Below, in pieces: positions 20,448 through 29,831 of a stretch of 64,000 nucleotides of DNA (the stretch's first letter is position 1; each line of letters starts with the position of its first letter). This DNA is from Prosthecobacter sp. Lineage in GTDB: Bacteria; Verrucomicrobiota; Verrucomicrobiia; Verrucomicrobiales; Verrucomicrobiaceae. The translations under genes and the position numbers were made by a program. A model generated the notes under the pieces. It did not search any database and was not told where the DNA came from. It saw only the letters and a program-made list of their open reading frames with translations. Where the stretch lies: NCBI RefSeq assembly GCF_029946185.1, contig NZ_JAQSEA010000046.1, positions 1 to 64,000 on the forward strand, read 5' to 3'.

Positions 20448-21628
20448 GACCCCGCCTGCTGCTCATCGGCCACACCTATGCCGCGCTCGAAAATCGCAAG
20501 AAGCTCCAGGCACTCGCGGCACATTTCGAGCTCGTCTGCGTCACCTCCACCACCGAGCAGCACTTGGTCCTTGGCCGCCCCTCGTCCGAGTTCGACAACG
20601 ACTCTGACGCCCCCACACGCAGCTATCAGCTCATCCGCCTGCCGCGCTCGGGTCAGACCAGCACCACCTTTCACTACATCGGCCTCACCGCTGTCATGCG
20701 GTCGTGCAGCTTTGATGTAGTGCTCGTCGAAAATGAACCTTGGGCGCGTGTCTGCTGGCAGGCGCGGGTTTTGAAAGCTCTTTTCCAAGCTCATGCTCTG
20801 TTCGGTGAGTTCACCTGGGAAAACATCGAGCGCCCCGGATGGAAGGGGGCCTTGCTTGCTCCCATTTATCGGGCCATGACCGCCACCACTGATTTCATCA
20901 TCGCTGGCAATCAAGCCGCGGCACAGCTCGTGCAGCGCTGCGGTGCTCACGCAGGCAATGTGCTCGTAGCCCCCCAGCTCGGTGTCGATCTCGACAATCA
21001 TCTGCCTGCTTCATCGGCCGAACGTACAATGCTGCGTCAGGCCTGCGGATTACCTGCAGACGCTTTCATCGTTGGCTACTGCGGCCGATTGACCGAAGAA
21101 AAAGGCCTCCACGAACTGCTTCAGGCCTGCGAGGCCTTGCAGAACGTTCACCTTGCCATTCTCGGTTCTGGCAGACTCGACTCCTGGCTCAAGGAACAGC
21201 AGGATACCCGCCCCTGGCTGCATCTGCTGCCAACACGTCCGCATTTCGAAATCCCCTCTTTCCTGCGCTGCCTTAATGTCTTCGTGCTTGCCAGCAAACC
21301 GGTGCGCACGATGCAACTCTGCTGGGAGGAACAGTTCGGCCATGTCCTCATCGAAGCCATGGCCTGCGGCGTTGCCACTCTCGGCTCCAGCAGCGGAGCC
21401 ATCCCCGAAGTCATCGGCCATGAAAAAGCCGTTTTTCCCCACGGCGATGCCACGGCTCTTGCCTCGTGCATTCGTGACGTGATGAATAATTCCACCATCG
21501 TTCAGAGCCAGCTCGACCGCACTCGCAGGCTCTACACCCATGACGCCGTCGCTAAACAGTGGGCCGCGTTCATCCATCATCACCTTGCAGCGCCCGCTCA
21601 TGTTTCAGAAGCTCACCAACGCCCTTGA
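20444..21628 (+). CDS. Glycosyltransferase family 4
   Basis: VGYCGRLTEEKGLHELLQAC...EEQFGHVLIEAMACGVATLGSSSGAIPEVIG. Confidence 0.9.
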   Translation: MRPRLLLIGHTYAALENRKKLQALAAHFELVCVTSTTEQHLVLGRPSSEFDNDSDAPTRSYQLIRLPRSGQTSTTFHYIGLTAVMRSCSFDVVLVENEPWARVCWQARVLKALFQAHALFGEFTWENIERPGWKGALLAPIYRAMTATTDFIIAGNQAAAQLVQRCGAHAGNVLVAPQLGVDLDNHLPASSAERTMLRQACGLPADAFIVGYCGRLTEEKGLHELLQACEALQNVHLAILGSGRLDSWLKEQQDTRPWLHLLPTRPHFEIPSFLRCLNVFVLASKPVRTMQLCWEEQFGHVLIEAMACGVATLGSSSGAIPEVIGHEKAVFPHGDATALASCIRDVMNNSTIVQSQLDRTRRLYTHDAVAKQWAAFIHHHLAAPAHVSEAHQRP

Positions 21629-22397
21629 AGGCCTGCGTGCCATCACCCAGTTCGACCGGGTGTTTTTCACACTCTGCCAACGAATGCTGGGCCGACGGCT
21701 TGGCTGGACGATCTATGCGAAGGGGCGTCTGAAGTTTTTGGTCGATCATCTCGCAGGTGATCAAAACGGCACCCGTGACTGCATTGCGGGTCCGATGTAT
21801 CGGGAACTGTTCAAGGAAATGCAGATGCCTCAGCAGTTGCGACTTCTGGACCTCGGAGCCAATGGCGGCGGCTTCCCTCTGCTTTGTCTCGACCTCGGCT
21901 TCGCCCTTTCAGAACTCACCTGCGTGGAGGTGAATCCATTCACTCATTCCCGTCTCTCTCTCAACATCAGGCACAATGTCGGGCTTCGGGCGAAGGTCTT
22001 GAACGTCGCCGTTGGCGGTCATTCGCGTCAGCTCACACTTTCATTCCCTCCGGGCGGCACCGACTTTTCCATTTATGGCGCGAAGGATGGAGCTGCCAAT
22101 GAGGAGGCGATCATCGAGGTCCTCACATTTGATGAAGTCATGTCTCGCGGTTTCAGTGATGGGGTCGTGGACCTTTGCAAAATGGACGTCGAAGGGGCTG
22201 AGTACGAAGTCTTCCTGGGTGACACTGCCGACAGCCTGCGTCGTGTTCATTATCTGATCATCGAAATCCATGCGGCAGAGCCGACGAAGCAGGACGCCCT
22301 TCTCAGAAAGCTCATGAGTCAGGGCTTTGAACGCATCAAGACCTCTTCCACCTGCGATGACGTTCATCTGTTCGTCAATCGTCAGTGGGTGGATTAA
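21600..22397 (+). CDS. FkbM-family methyltransferase
   Basis: LLDLGANGGGFPLLCLDLG...LCKMDVEGAEYEVF. Confidence 0.85.
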   Translation: MFQKLTNALEGLRAITQFDRVFFTLCQRMLGRRLGWTIYAKGRLKFLVDHLAGDQNGTRDCIAGPMYRELFKEMQMPQQLRLLDLGANGGGFPLLCLDLGFALSELTCVEVNPFTHSRLSLNIRHNVGLRAKVLNVAVGGHSRQLTLSFPPGGTDFSIYGAKDGAANEEAIIEVLTFDEVMSRGFSDGVVDLCKMDVEGAEYEVFLGDTADSLRRVHYLIIEIHAAEPTKQDALLRKLMSQGFERIKTSSTCDDVHLFVNRQWVD

Positions 22398-23404
22398 GCA
22401 GCAGCTAGCCTCGTTTCAATCCTCCGATGCACCTCGTCCACGCTCCAGCGGTCCATGCAGGCCATCGGCTGCTGCATGTTCTGGCAGGCATTCACGGGAT
22501 GAGTCAGCAGATCACACGGCTGGCAGGCCAGTTTGGGATCACGGAGAATGTCAAAACCGCCCGTATGCCAGGGCGGATCCCAATTGGGAGTCGAAGGACC
22601 GTTGAAGATCGTTCCTGGAACGCCGAGCGCCGAGGCGATGTTCATCGGACCCGAGTTGTTGCCGATGAAGTGCTTCGCACCCGCCATCACGCGCACCAGT
22701 TCATCCAGACTCCCGGGTTTAACTCTTCGCACTTCTGGTTTCAGCATGTCCTCGCCGGGTTCGTCCTGCTCAAACCACGTCACCGCATGCTGGGCAGACA
22801 GCCGGTTCGCCAGCTCGATGCAGCGCTCCAACGGCCAGCGCTTGTAGGCACGGCTTGCACCCGCATGCATCACCACCGCTTCATGTGCTTCGCGGCCAAA
22901 GGCGCTCAAGTCCGGGGGCGGCATTTTTTCTGGCAAAGCGTCCAGCTCCAAACGTCTTGCCAGCGCTTGGGCAATGCGCCAGTTGTAGATCGCCACATGT
23001 TCCTCACCTTTTGCAGGCAGACGAACGTTCAGGAGCGCATTCAGCTTCACTCGGTCGGACTGTGGCCCGACGCTGACTCGGGCGCCGCTGCTCCTTGCGA
23101 GCAGATGCGCCACACTTCCCTGATCACAACCAAGCAGGCATGCGTCCGGCTTGATCGCTCGAATATCCCGCCAATAACGCCACAGCCGCGCGGGATGTCG
23201 CCACGCGCGATTGAATTCCGCTGTCTCATAAGTGATGACGTTCACTCCAGGACAGCAAACTTCATACAGCCTCGCCGCCGTCGGACTCGTCAGCACCACA
23301 ATGCGCCATTCCGGATGCGCCGCCACAAGCGACTGCACGACAGGCAGGTACACGACGTTGTCGCCGAGTTGGTTCACTTTGGAAATGAGCAGCGTCTTGA
23401 GCAT
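22394..23404 (-). CDS. Glycosyltransferase family 9 (heptosyltransferase-like)
   Basis: MLKTLLISKVNQLGDNVVYLPVV...FIGNNSGPMNIASALGVPGTIFNGPS. Confidence 0.88.
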   Translation of the reverse strand: MLKTLLISKVNQLGDNVVYLPVVQSLVAAHPEWRIVVLTSPTAARLYEVCCPGVNVITYETAEFNRAWRHPARLWRYWRDIRAIKPDACLLGCDQGSVAHLLARSSGARVSVGPQSDRVKLNALLNVRLPAKGEEHVAIYNWRIAQALARRLELDALPEKMPPPDLSAFGREAHEAVVMHAGASRAYKRWPLERCIELANRLSAQHAVTWFEQDEPGEDMLKPEVRRVKPGSLDELVRVMAGAKHFIGNNSGPMNIASALGVPGTIFNGPSTPNWDPPWHTGGFDILRDPKLACQPCDLLTHPVNACQNMQQPMACMDRWSVDEVHRRIETRLAAA

Positions 23405-23626
23405 CGAATGTTTTGACAGGCTTGTCCTTGAATCTTATCCCAGTGACTCAGCCTTACTGCTTTTAATGCGATCCCATGGCCATCATAGCATCTGCGGCGC
23501 TTCCAGCATCGCATTGCTGACATTTGCATTCAACGAAATTCAAGGGGGGCGGGATCAGTTAAACAATTTGTTAGGTATGCTGGGTCGCACTGATACTTTT
23601 CGCCGTTGTTTTTTCAGGCACTTATC

Positions 23627-24601
23627 ATGAGTCGTTTGCGCACATCTTCATGGCTCGTGCTGGCGCTTCTGGTCGCCAGTGGCTTGCTGTTGATTGCCAT
23701 TCAGCCCTACGCCGCCGGTTACGGCCACTTCCGCCGCACGATCCTCGCTGAACTGCTCATGCAGTGGAAGGACCCCACCTGGCAGCACGGCGCGTTGCTG
23801 CCGTTCATTGTCGGCTTTCTGCTCTGGACGCGGCGCAGGGAGGTCGCGCGGCTTCCTGTCTCTTCGAATCACTGGGGATTCCTGCTCATCGTCTTCGCTT
23901 TGTTCCTCTATTTCGCCGGGTTCCGCGCCAACAACTTCTACTGCGGCTACTTGGGCGTCATGACCTTGGTTGCAGGTGCATCGCTGTGGCTTGAAGGCTC
24001 ACAGCGCAGTCGCACCCGGCTGTTTGCCTGGCTGATGCTCGGCTTCATGTGGCCGCTGCCGTTTCTGGAGGAAAGCATCGGCTACCAGATGCGGCTTCTC
24101 ATGGTGAAGACGACAGGCTTTGTCCTCAATACCGTGGGCGTCGATTCCCTCGTCTCCGGCACCGCGCTGCAATCCATGCCAAACACCGACTTGGGTCGCA
24201 AGGCGGGCGACTTGTTCAGCGTGGGCATCGCCGCACCCTGCTCCGGCATGCGTTCACTGTTTGCGCTCCTTGTCGTCGGTGCCTTGTTCAGCTATTTCCG
24301 CCAGCGTGTGCTATGGCGCAGGCTCGCCCTGTTCAGTGCCATCCTGCCCATCGCCATTGTGGCAAACATGGTGCGCATCCTGGTCTTGATCTTCTCCGCC
24401 ATGGTCTTCGGTCAGCATTGGGCCATTGGCGATGCTGATAAGGAAGTGTCCGTCTTCCACGAATTCACCGGCATTGGCGTCTTCCTCGTCGCCCTGCTTC
24501 TGCTGCAGTTCGCCTCATGGCTGCTGAATCACTTCTGTGGCGGCCTGGGTTTCAAGCGCTCTCGCACAGTCTCACGTCAGGTGGTTGCCCCTGTATCATG
24601 A
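23627..24601 (+). CDS. Exosortase/archaeosortase-family transpeptidase
   Basis: Polytopic; VGIAAPCSGMRSLFALL (Cys), PIAIVANMVRILVLI (Arg), HEFTGIGVFLVALLLL (His). Confidence 0.93.
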   Translation: MSRLRTSSWLVLALLVASGLLLIAIQPYAAGYGHFRRTILAELLMQWKDPTWQHGALLPFIVGFLLWTRRREVARLPVSSNHWGFLLIVFALFLYFAGFRANNFYCGYLGVMTLVAGASLWLEGSQRSRTRLFAWLMLGFMWPLPFLEESIGYQMRLLMVKTTGFVLNTVGVDSLVSGTALQSMPNTDLGRKAGDLFSVGIAAPCSGMRSLFALLVVGALFSYFRQRVLWRRLALFSAILPIAIVANMVRILVLIFSAMVFGQHWAIGDADKEVSVFHEFTGIGVFLVALLLLQFASWLLNHFCGGLGFKRSRTVSRQVVAPVS

Positions 24602-25311
24602 TCTTCCGTTCGTTCACTCTCCTGGCGCTTTGCTGCATGACGCTGCTGCTCTGCCAGTTTTCGCCTGCGATGAAAGGCGGCGATGAAGCAGGTGTGCTGG
24701 CCGAATTGCCCATGGTCGCAGGTGATTTCGTCGGTGAAAGCGAAGCACCGAGCGAAATGGAAATCTCGTTGCTTCCCAGTGACACGATCATCGTTAAACG
24801 CGCATATCGTACACCTGGACGATCCATTGGAAATCGCGATCTCGCCCAGGCGTCCCTCGTTATTGCGGGCAATGACAGTCGCAGCATCCACCGACCTGAG
24901 GTCTGCCTCGATGGCCAGGGGTGGACTCTCACCGACTCCCGCGTGCGCGAGGTCAAGCTTTTCACCGGCGAAGTCTTGCAGGTGCGCGATCTCGCCATCG
25001 TGCGCGAAGTGCTCCTCAGCAACGGCACAAAGATGCCGCTGCGCGCACACTATATCTATTGGTTCGTTGGGGCGGATGTCACCACTCCGAGCAATCTGGA
25101 ACGTCAGCTTCTGAGCTTTAGCGACAACATTTTGCGCAACGTCAACCACCGCTGGGCCTATCCCTCCGTCATGGCCTGGGTCACAGAAGGCCTGCCACCG
25201 GAGAAAACTGGCCAGCGCATGCGCAGTGATGAAGAAACGGTCACGATGCTGCTCAATCTCGTGCGCACTCTGGCACCGAAGTTTCAGAAAAACCTCATGT
25301 CACATTCATGA
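24598..25311 (+). CDS. Exosortase-associated EpsI-type protein
   Basis: HRPEVCLDGQGWTLTD motif typical of EpsI domains; ATGA overlap with the exosortase. Confidence 0.88.
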   Translation: MIFRSFTLLALCCMTLLLCQFSPAMKGGDEAGVLAELPMVAGDFVGESEAPSEMEISLLPSDTIIVKRAYRTPGRSIGNRDLAQASLVIAGNDSRSIHRPEVCLDGQGWTLTDSRVREVKLFTGEVLQVRDLAIVREVLLSNGTKMPLRAHYIYWFVGADVTTPSNLERQLLSFSDNILRNVNHRWAYPSVMAWVTEGLPPEKTGQRMRSDEETVTMLLNLVRTLAPKFQKNLMSHS

Positions 25312-25958
25312 AGCAGACGCTCATCCATCACATCTGGCGGCTGATTTTCAAAACCTTCCGTAAAAAGCGGTTCGCACAGTTTGTGGACCGCATTCAGCCG
25401 CAGCCTCATGAGCGCATTCTCGATATCGGCGGTTATCCGGCCACTTGGGCAGGGCATGAGCAGATCGCGGCGGAAATTCATATCGTTAACGTCCACGAAA
25501 TCACTCAGCCTATCGATCCGGGGCATTTTCGTTTTCTGGTCGCGGATGGTTGCGCCCTGCCATTTGCAGATCGCTCCTTCGACATCGTTTTTTCCAACAG
25601 CGTGATTGAGCATGTGGGTGATTTTGAACGTCAAAGAACCTTCGCCGCAGAGGTGATCCGCACCGGCAGGCGCTTGTGGGTGCAGACACCTGCGCAGGAG
25701 TTTTGGATCGAGCCGCATTTCATGACCCCCTTCATCCACTGGCTGCCAAAATCCTGGCAGCACCGTCTCACTCGCAACTTCAGCGTCTGGGGCTGGCTCA
25801 CCCGTCCAGATGCACAGCAGGTCGCCGCATTCATCAGCGACATCCGCCTCCTCACCCATGCGGAAATGGTGCAGCTATTTCCTGGCTGCGAAATTCTTCG
25901 CGAGAAGGTCTGCTTCGGCCTCTTCACCAAAAGCTACATCGCTGTAAAAATCGTATGA
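25308..25958 (+). CDS. Class I SAM-dependent methyltransferase
   Basis: RILDIGGYPATWAG...FDIVFSNSVIEHVGDFERQ. Confidence 0.85.
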   Translation: MKQTLIHHIWRLIFKTFRKKRFAQFVDRIQPQPHERILDIGGYPATWAGHEQIAAEIHIVNVHEITQPIDPGHFRFLVADGCALPFADRSFDIVFSNSVIEHVGDFERQRTFAAEVIRTGRRLWVQTPAQEFWIEPHFMTPFIHWLPKSWQHRLTRNFSVWGWLTRPDAQQVAAFISDIRLLTHAEMVQLFPGCEILREKVCFGLFTKSYIAVKIV

Positions 25959-26755
25959 TCGACCGCCTGCTGCATCATCTTATACCATTGGCCCGGGTCG
26001 CCGTCGCCTATTCAGGAGGTGTGGACAGCACGCTCGTGCTGAAGGCATCCTTGGATGCGCTCGGCACTGAGAATGTCATCGCCCTCCTCGCCGTCTCTCC
26101 CAGCCTGCCACAAAGCGAAAAGGACGAAGCCATTACTCTCGCTCAGCAGCTTGGCGCACGCCTCGAACTGCTGCCAACCGAGGAGGTGAACGATCCTGCC
26201 TATCAGGCGAACGCACCCAACCGCTGCTATTTCTGCAAAGACCACGTCTATCGTGCGCTGCGACAGTTTGCAGAGCAGAATGGCATCGTGCATGTGCTCG
26301 ATGGTATGAATGCCGAGGATACGCTGGATGTGCGGCCCGGTCGCGCGGCTGCACGCGAATTAAAAATCCTTAGCCCGTTGCACGATCTCGGCTTCAGCAA
26401 ACAAGACGTGCGACACTTAGCCAAGGCCCTCGGCCTGCCAAACTGGGACAAGCCCGCCGCCGCCTGCCTCGCCTCCCGCGTGCCGTATGGCACCAGCGTG
26501 ACGCCCAAACTGCTCTCTCAAATCGAGCGCGCCGAGGCCGCGCTGTTTGACCTCGGCTTCCGCGAACTGCGCGTGCGCCATCATGGCGATGTCGCCCGTC
26601 TCGAAGTCCCCGAGGCCGATATGCTGCCCGCCTTGCAGCAGCGTGAAGCCATCACCACCGCGCTGCGTGCCACTGGGTACATCTACATCACTCTTGATCT
26701 CGCCGGGCTGCGCACTGGCAGCATGAACGAAGTGCTCAAAGCCCGCTCAGCATGA
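25955..26755 (+). CDS. larE: LarE-type ATP-dependent sacrificial sulfur transferase (PP-loop)
   Basis: VAVAYSGGVDSTLVLKA; APNRCYFCKDHVY; WDKPAAACLASRVPYG. ATG at 25955; the track ORF starts upstream at 25676. Confidence 0.9.
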   Translation: MIDRLLHHLIPLARVAVAYSGGVDSTLVLKASLDALGTENVIALLAVSPSLPQSEKDEAITLAQQLGARLELLPTEEVNDPAYQANAPNRCYFCKDHVYRALRQFAEQNGIVHVLDGMNAEDTLDVRPGRAAARELKILSPLHDLGFSKQDVRHLAKALGLPNWDKPAAACLASRVPYGTSVTPKLLSQIERAEAALFDLGFRELRVRHHGDVARLEVPEADMLPALQQREAITTALRATGYIYITLDLAGLRTGSMNEVLKARSA

Positions 26756-27546
26756 ACGAGTCAAATCTGCGTGCTCTGCTCGCTCAAGTCAGCACTGGCA
26801 CACTACCTCCTGACCAGGCGCTGGAACGTCTCCGCACCCTGCCTTTTGCCAAAGCCGGCCAGGTGCTGGCAGACACGCATCGCATGATCCGCCAGGGCTT
26901 TCCCGAAGCCGTGTACGCCGAAGGAAAAACGCCCGCCCAGACCACGGACGCCCTCACCACCCTTGTCGCAGCCCATGGTTGTGCGCTCGCCACTCGCGTG
27001 CATCCCGAAGTCGCCGCCCTGCTACAGCTACGTTTTCCCACCGGCAGCTATGACAATGCTTCGCGCTTGTATCGCATCGGACAGATGACTGGCTCGTTCC
27101 CATTGGCACCGGTCGCAGTGGTATGTGCCGGCACCTCTGACCTGCCGGTTGCCGAAGAAGCCGCGCAGACTCTGGAATTTTGTGGTGCAAGAGTGAATCG
27201 CATCACTGATGTCGGTGTGGCCGGTCTCCATCGTCTTCTTGCACGCCTTGATGAGTTGCGTGCAGCGAGCATCGTTATCGCTATCGCCGGCATGGAAGGC
27301 GCACTGCCCAGTGTCCTCGGCGGACTCGTCGCTGCTCCGGTGATCGCAGTTCCAACAAGCGTCGGCTATGGCGCAAATCTGCATGGCATCTCCGCTCTGC
27401 TCAGCATGCTCAACTCCTGCGCCGCTGGCCTTACCGTGGTGAACATCGACAATGGTTTTGGTGCCGCCATGGCTGCGTTGCGAATTCTCAATCACCGTGA
27501 AACTCAAGCACCGCTTGAAGCGCGAATGTTCTCAGAACACCCATGA
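26752..27546 (+). CDS. larB: Nickel pincer cofactor biosynthesis protein LarB
   Basis: RQGFPEAVYAEGKTPAQ; AGTSDLPVAEEAAQTLEFCG; AGMEGALPSVLGGLVAAPVIAVPTSVGYG. Confidence 0.92.
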   Translation: MNESNLRALLAQVSTGTLPPDQALERLRTLPFAKAGQVLADTHRMIRQGFPEAVYAEGKTPAQTTDALTTLVAAHGCALATRVHPEVAALLQLRFPTGSYDNASRLYRIGQMTGSFPLAPVAVVCAGTSDLPVAEEAAQTLEFCGARVNRITDVGVAGLHRLLARLDELRAASIVIAIAGMEGALPSVLGGLVAAPVIAVPTSVGYGANLHGISALLSMLNSCAAGLTVVNIDNGFGAAMAALRILNHRETQAPLEARMFSEHP

Positions 27547-28406
27547 CAAGCGACCAAACATCACCCGCGCGAACCGCTCACCCAGGTGTCTGGGGCAGGG
27601 CCTGGACTGGCTTTTGCCGTCGTTGGCCCTTCATTCGCGGCCGCGACCGCTTCATGCGGATTTCTTCTTCCAATCTGCCCATACGGCAAATGCTCCTGAG
27701 CCGCTCAGAATGGGTCACAACTCGGGAAGGCGTCGAGATGAAAATCGGCTCGGAGTTTGATTACACTTCCTTCATGCTCCGCTTGTTCGGAAACCTCGAG
27801 CCGACGACAGGCAGGTTCATTCTCAACAATATGAAGGATGGCGAGACCTTCCTCGACATCGGAGCCAATGTTGGCTACTTCGCTTTGCTCGTCGCATCCG
27901 AACTGCGGCAGGCTCATGTGGTTGCTTTCGAGCCAAATCCTCCCATCGAACTCTGCCTCAGCGAATCCGTGCAGCGAAACGGATTGGGCGACCGCATGAA
28001 GGTCGTGCGCAAGGCCGTGTCAAATGTGGCCGGGGCAGTGTCATTCGCAGTTGAGGCGATCAACTCGGGTCACTCACGCATTGCCACCGGGGCATCGACT
28101 TCGGACGTCATTCAGGTGGATGCCGTCATCTTTGACGATTGGGTGAAGGTAAACCCTCTCTCCAGCCGCGTTGCTTGCATCAAGATGGATGTCGAAGGTG
28201 CGGAAGTGCTCGCTTTGAAGGGAATGTCTGAATTGCTTGCAAAGCATCGTCCGGCGCTTTGCATCGAAGGATACGACAACCAATTGGCGGAGTTTGGTTC
28301 AAGCCTTGCCGAGCTCCGCAAGCTGCTCCTCGATGCGGGTTATCACGAAGTCGCACCTTTTGATGGCAATCTGTACCTCAAGCACCGGGAGCCGCCTGCA
28401 ATTTAG
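27543..28406 (+). CDS. FkbM-family methyltransferase
   Basis: FLDIGANVGYFALLVASEL...VACIKMDVEGAEVLALKGM. Confidence 0.87.
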   Translation: MTSDQTSPARTAHPGVWGRAWTGFCRRWPFIRGRDRFMRISSSNLPIRQMLLSRSEWVTTREGVEMKIGSEFDYTSFMLRLFGNLEPTTGRFILNNMKDGETFLDIGANVGYFALLVASELRQAHVVAFEPNPPIELCLSESVQRNGLGDRMKVVRKAVSNVAGAVSFAVEAINSGHSRIATGASTSDVIQVDAVIFDDWVKVNPLSSRVACIKMDVEGAEVLALKGMSELLAKHRPALCIEGYDNQLAEFGSSLAELRKLLLDAGYHEVAPFDGNLYLKHREPPAI

Positions 28407-28451
28407 GAATGGGAGTGGATTACTTTCCAGTGTGCCTTCTCGCCAAATAAA

Positions 28452-29816
28452 ATGTCGCTCGAAGACACTCTATATCCGCTGCTCAAACTCTACGAAGCAG
28501 CACCGCAGCCGGTGAAGTCACTGGCAGGACGGCTGTATAGGGCGATGCCATCGTCCCTCCGCTACGGCCCGGCCTACACGCGATTTCAAAACGAAGCGCG
28601 CGATGTGGAGACGTGGGATGCGGCGACCATCCGGCGCTATCAGATCGCGGCGCTCCGAGATTCGTTGACCGCAGCAGCGAAGACTCCCTTTTATGCGGAG
28701 CGATTTGCAGCTCATGGAGTCAATCCATCAAAGTTTGAAGCCCTCGAACAACTATCCGCCTACCCGCTGCTGACAAAGCAGGATTTAGTTTTGCATCGCG
28801 AGCAGATGGTCAATCCAGAGTTCGGCGCCAAGCAGCGCCTCTACATCACCACAGGCGGGTCGAGCGGCGTCCCCGTCGGTTTTTATCTGCACAAAGGCAT
28901 CAGTCGTCCAAAGGAGCAGGCCTATCTGGAGGCTCAGTGGTCACGGCGCGGCTATCGCGTTGGAGATCGCGTGGCCGTGATTCGCGGTGGCGTTACATCA
29001 AGCAAAGCCGGTGGTGACATCAGCTACTTCGACGCCACCCGTAACTGGCTCATCCTTTCCTCCTACCATCTCACGCTGGAACGCCTGCCCGAGTACGTCT
29101 CTGCGTTGAACCGCTTCCGTCCTCAACACCTGCATGCCTATCCCAGCGCGGCACTCATGCTGGCACGCGGACTTGAGCAAACCGGCCTCAATCTCGACTT
29201 CAAGCTCACCTCGCTGCTCTGCGGTTCAGAAAAACTCACCGCAGAGTCACAGCAATACCTGGAGCACTTTTTCGAAGCACGCGTGTTTCACTGGTATGGC
29301 CACAGCGAGCGCGTGGTCCTCGCCGCTCAGGGCCGCACCTCCAACCACCTCCAATTCTGGCCCACCTATGGTTTCACCGAATTCGGTGAACCAGACACAG
29401 ACGGAAACCACGAAATCATCGGCACTTCCTTTCACAATCACGTCATGCCCCTCATCAGGTATCGCACCGGAGACTACGCGAAAGTCACGAATGGTGAGGC
29501 ATCTGAAATCGTCGGCCGCGATTACGAATACCTCGTCAGCGCCACAGGTCGCCGCATCTCGCTCACCGCCATCAACATGCACGACCGCATCTTCGACAAC
29601 CTGCTCGCCGTGCAGTTTTTCCAAGAGCACGAAGGCATCGTAGAATGCCGCTTTCAACCCGGTCAGCAATGGCAAAGCAGCCGTGATGATGCGATGCGCT
29701 CAGGTCTGTTAAAAAAACTAGGCGATGACTTCACACTCACTCTACGGCAGGTGCCGGAAGTGGAGAAAACCAGCGCGGGCAAGCACAAGTGGCTGGTGAG
29801 CAGGCTGAAACAGTGA
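28452..29816 (+). CDS. CapK/PaaK-like adenylate-forming protein
   Basis: TTGGSSGVPVGFYLHKG; LRPQHLHAYPSAALMLARGL-type pattern; IRYRTGDYAKV. Confidence 0.8.
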   Translation: MSLEDTLYPLLKLYEAAPQPVKSLAGRLYRAMPSSLRYGPAYTRFQNEARDVETWDAATIRRYQIAALRDSLTAAAKTPFYAERFAAHGVNPSKFEALEQLSAYPLLTKQDLVLHREQMVNPEFGAKQRLYITTGGSSGVPVGFYLHKGISRPKEQAYLEAQWSRRGYRVGDRVAVIRGGVTSSKAGGDISYFDATRNWLILSSYHLTLERLPEYVSALNRFRPQHLHAYPSAALMLARGLEQTGLNLDFKLTSLLCGSEKLTAESQQYLEHFFEARVFHWYGHSERVVLAAQGRTSNHLQFWPTYGFTEFGEPDTDGNHEIIGTSFHNHVMPLIRYRTGDYAKVTNGEASEIVGRDYEYLVSATGRRISLTAINMHDRIFDNLLAVQFFQEHEGIVECRFQPGQQWQSSRDDAMRSGLLKKLGDDFTLTLRQVPEVEKTSAGKHKWLVSRLKQ

Positions 29817-29831
29817 TTTGAATTCCCATCG

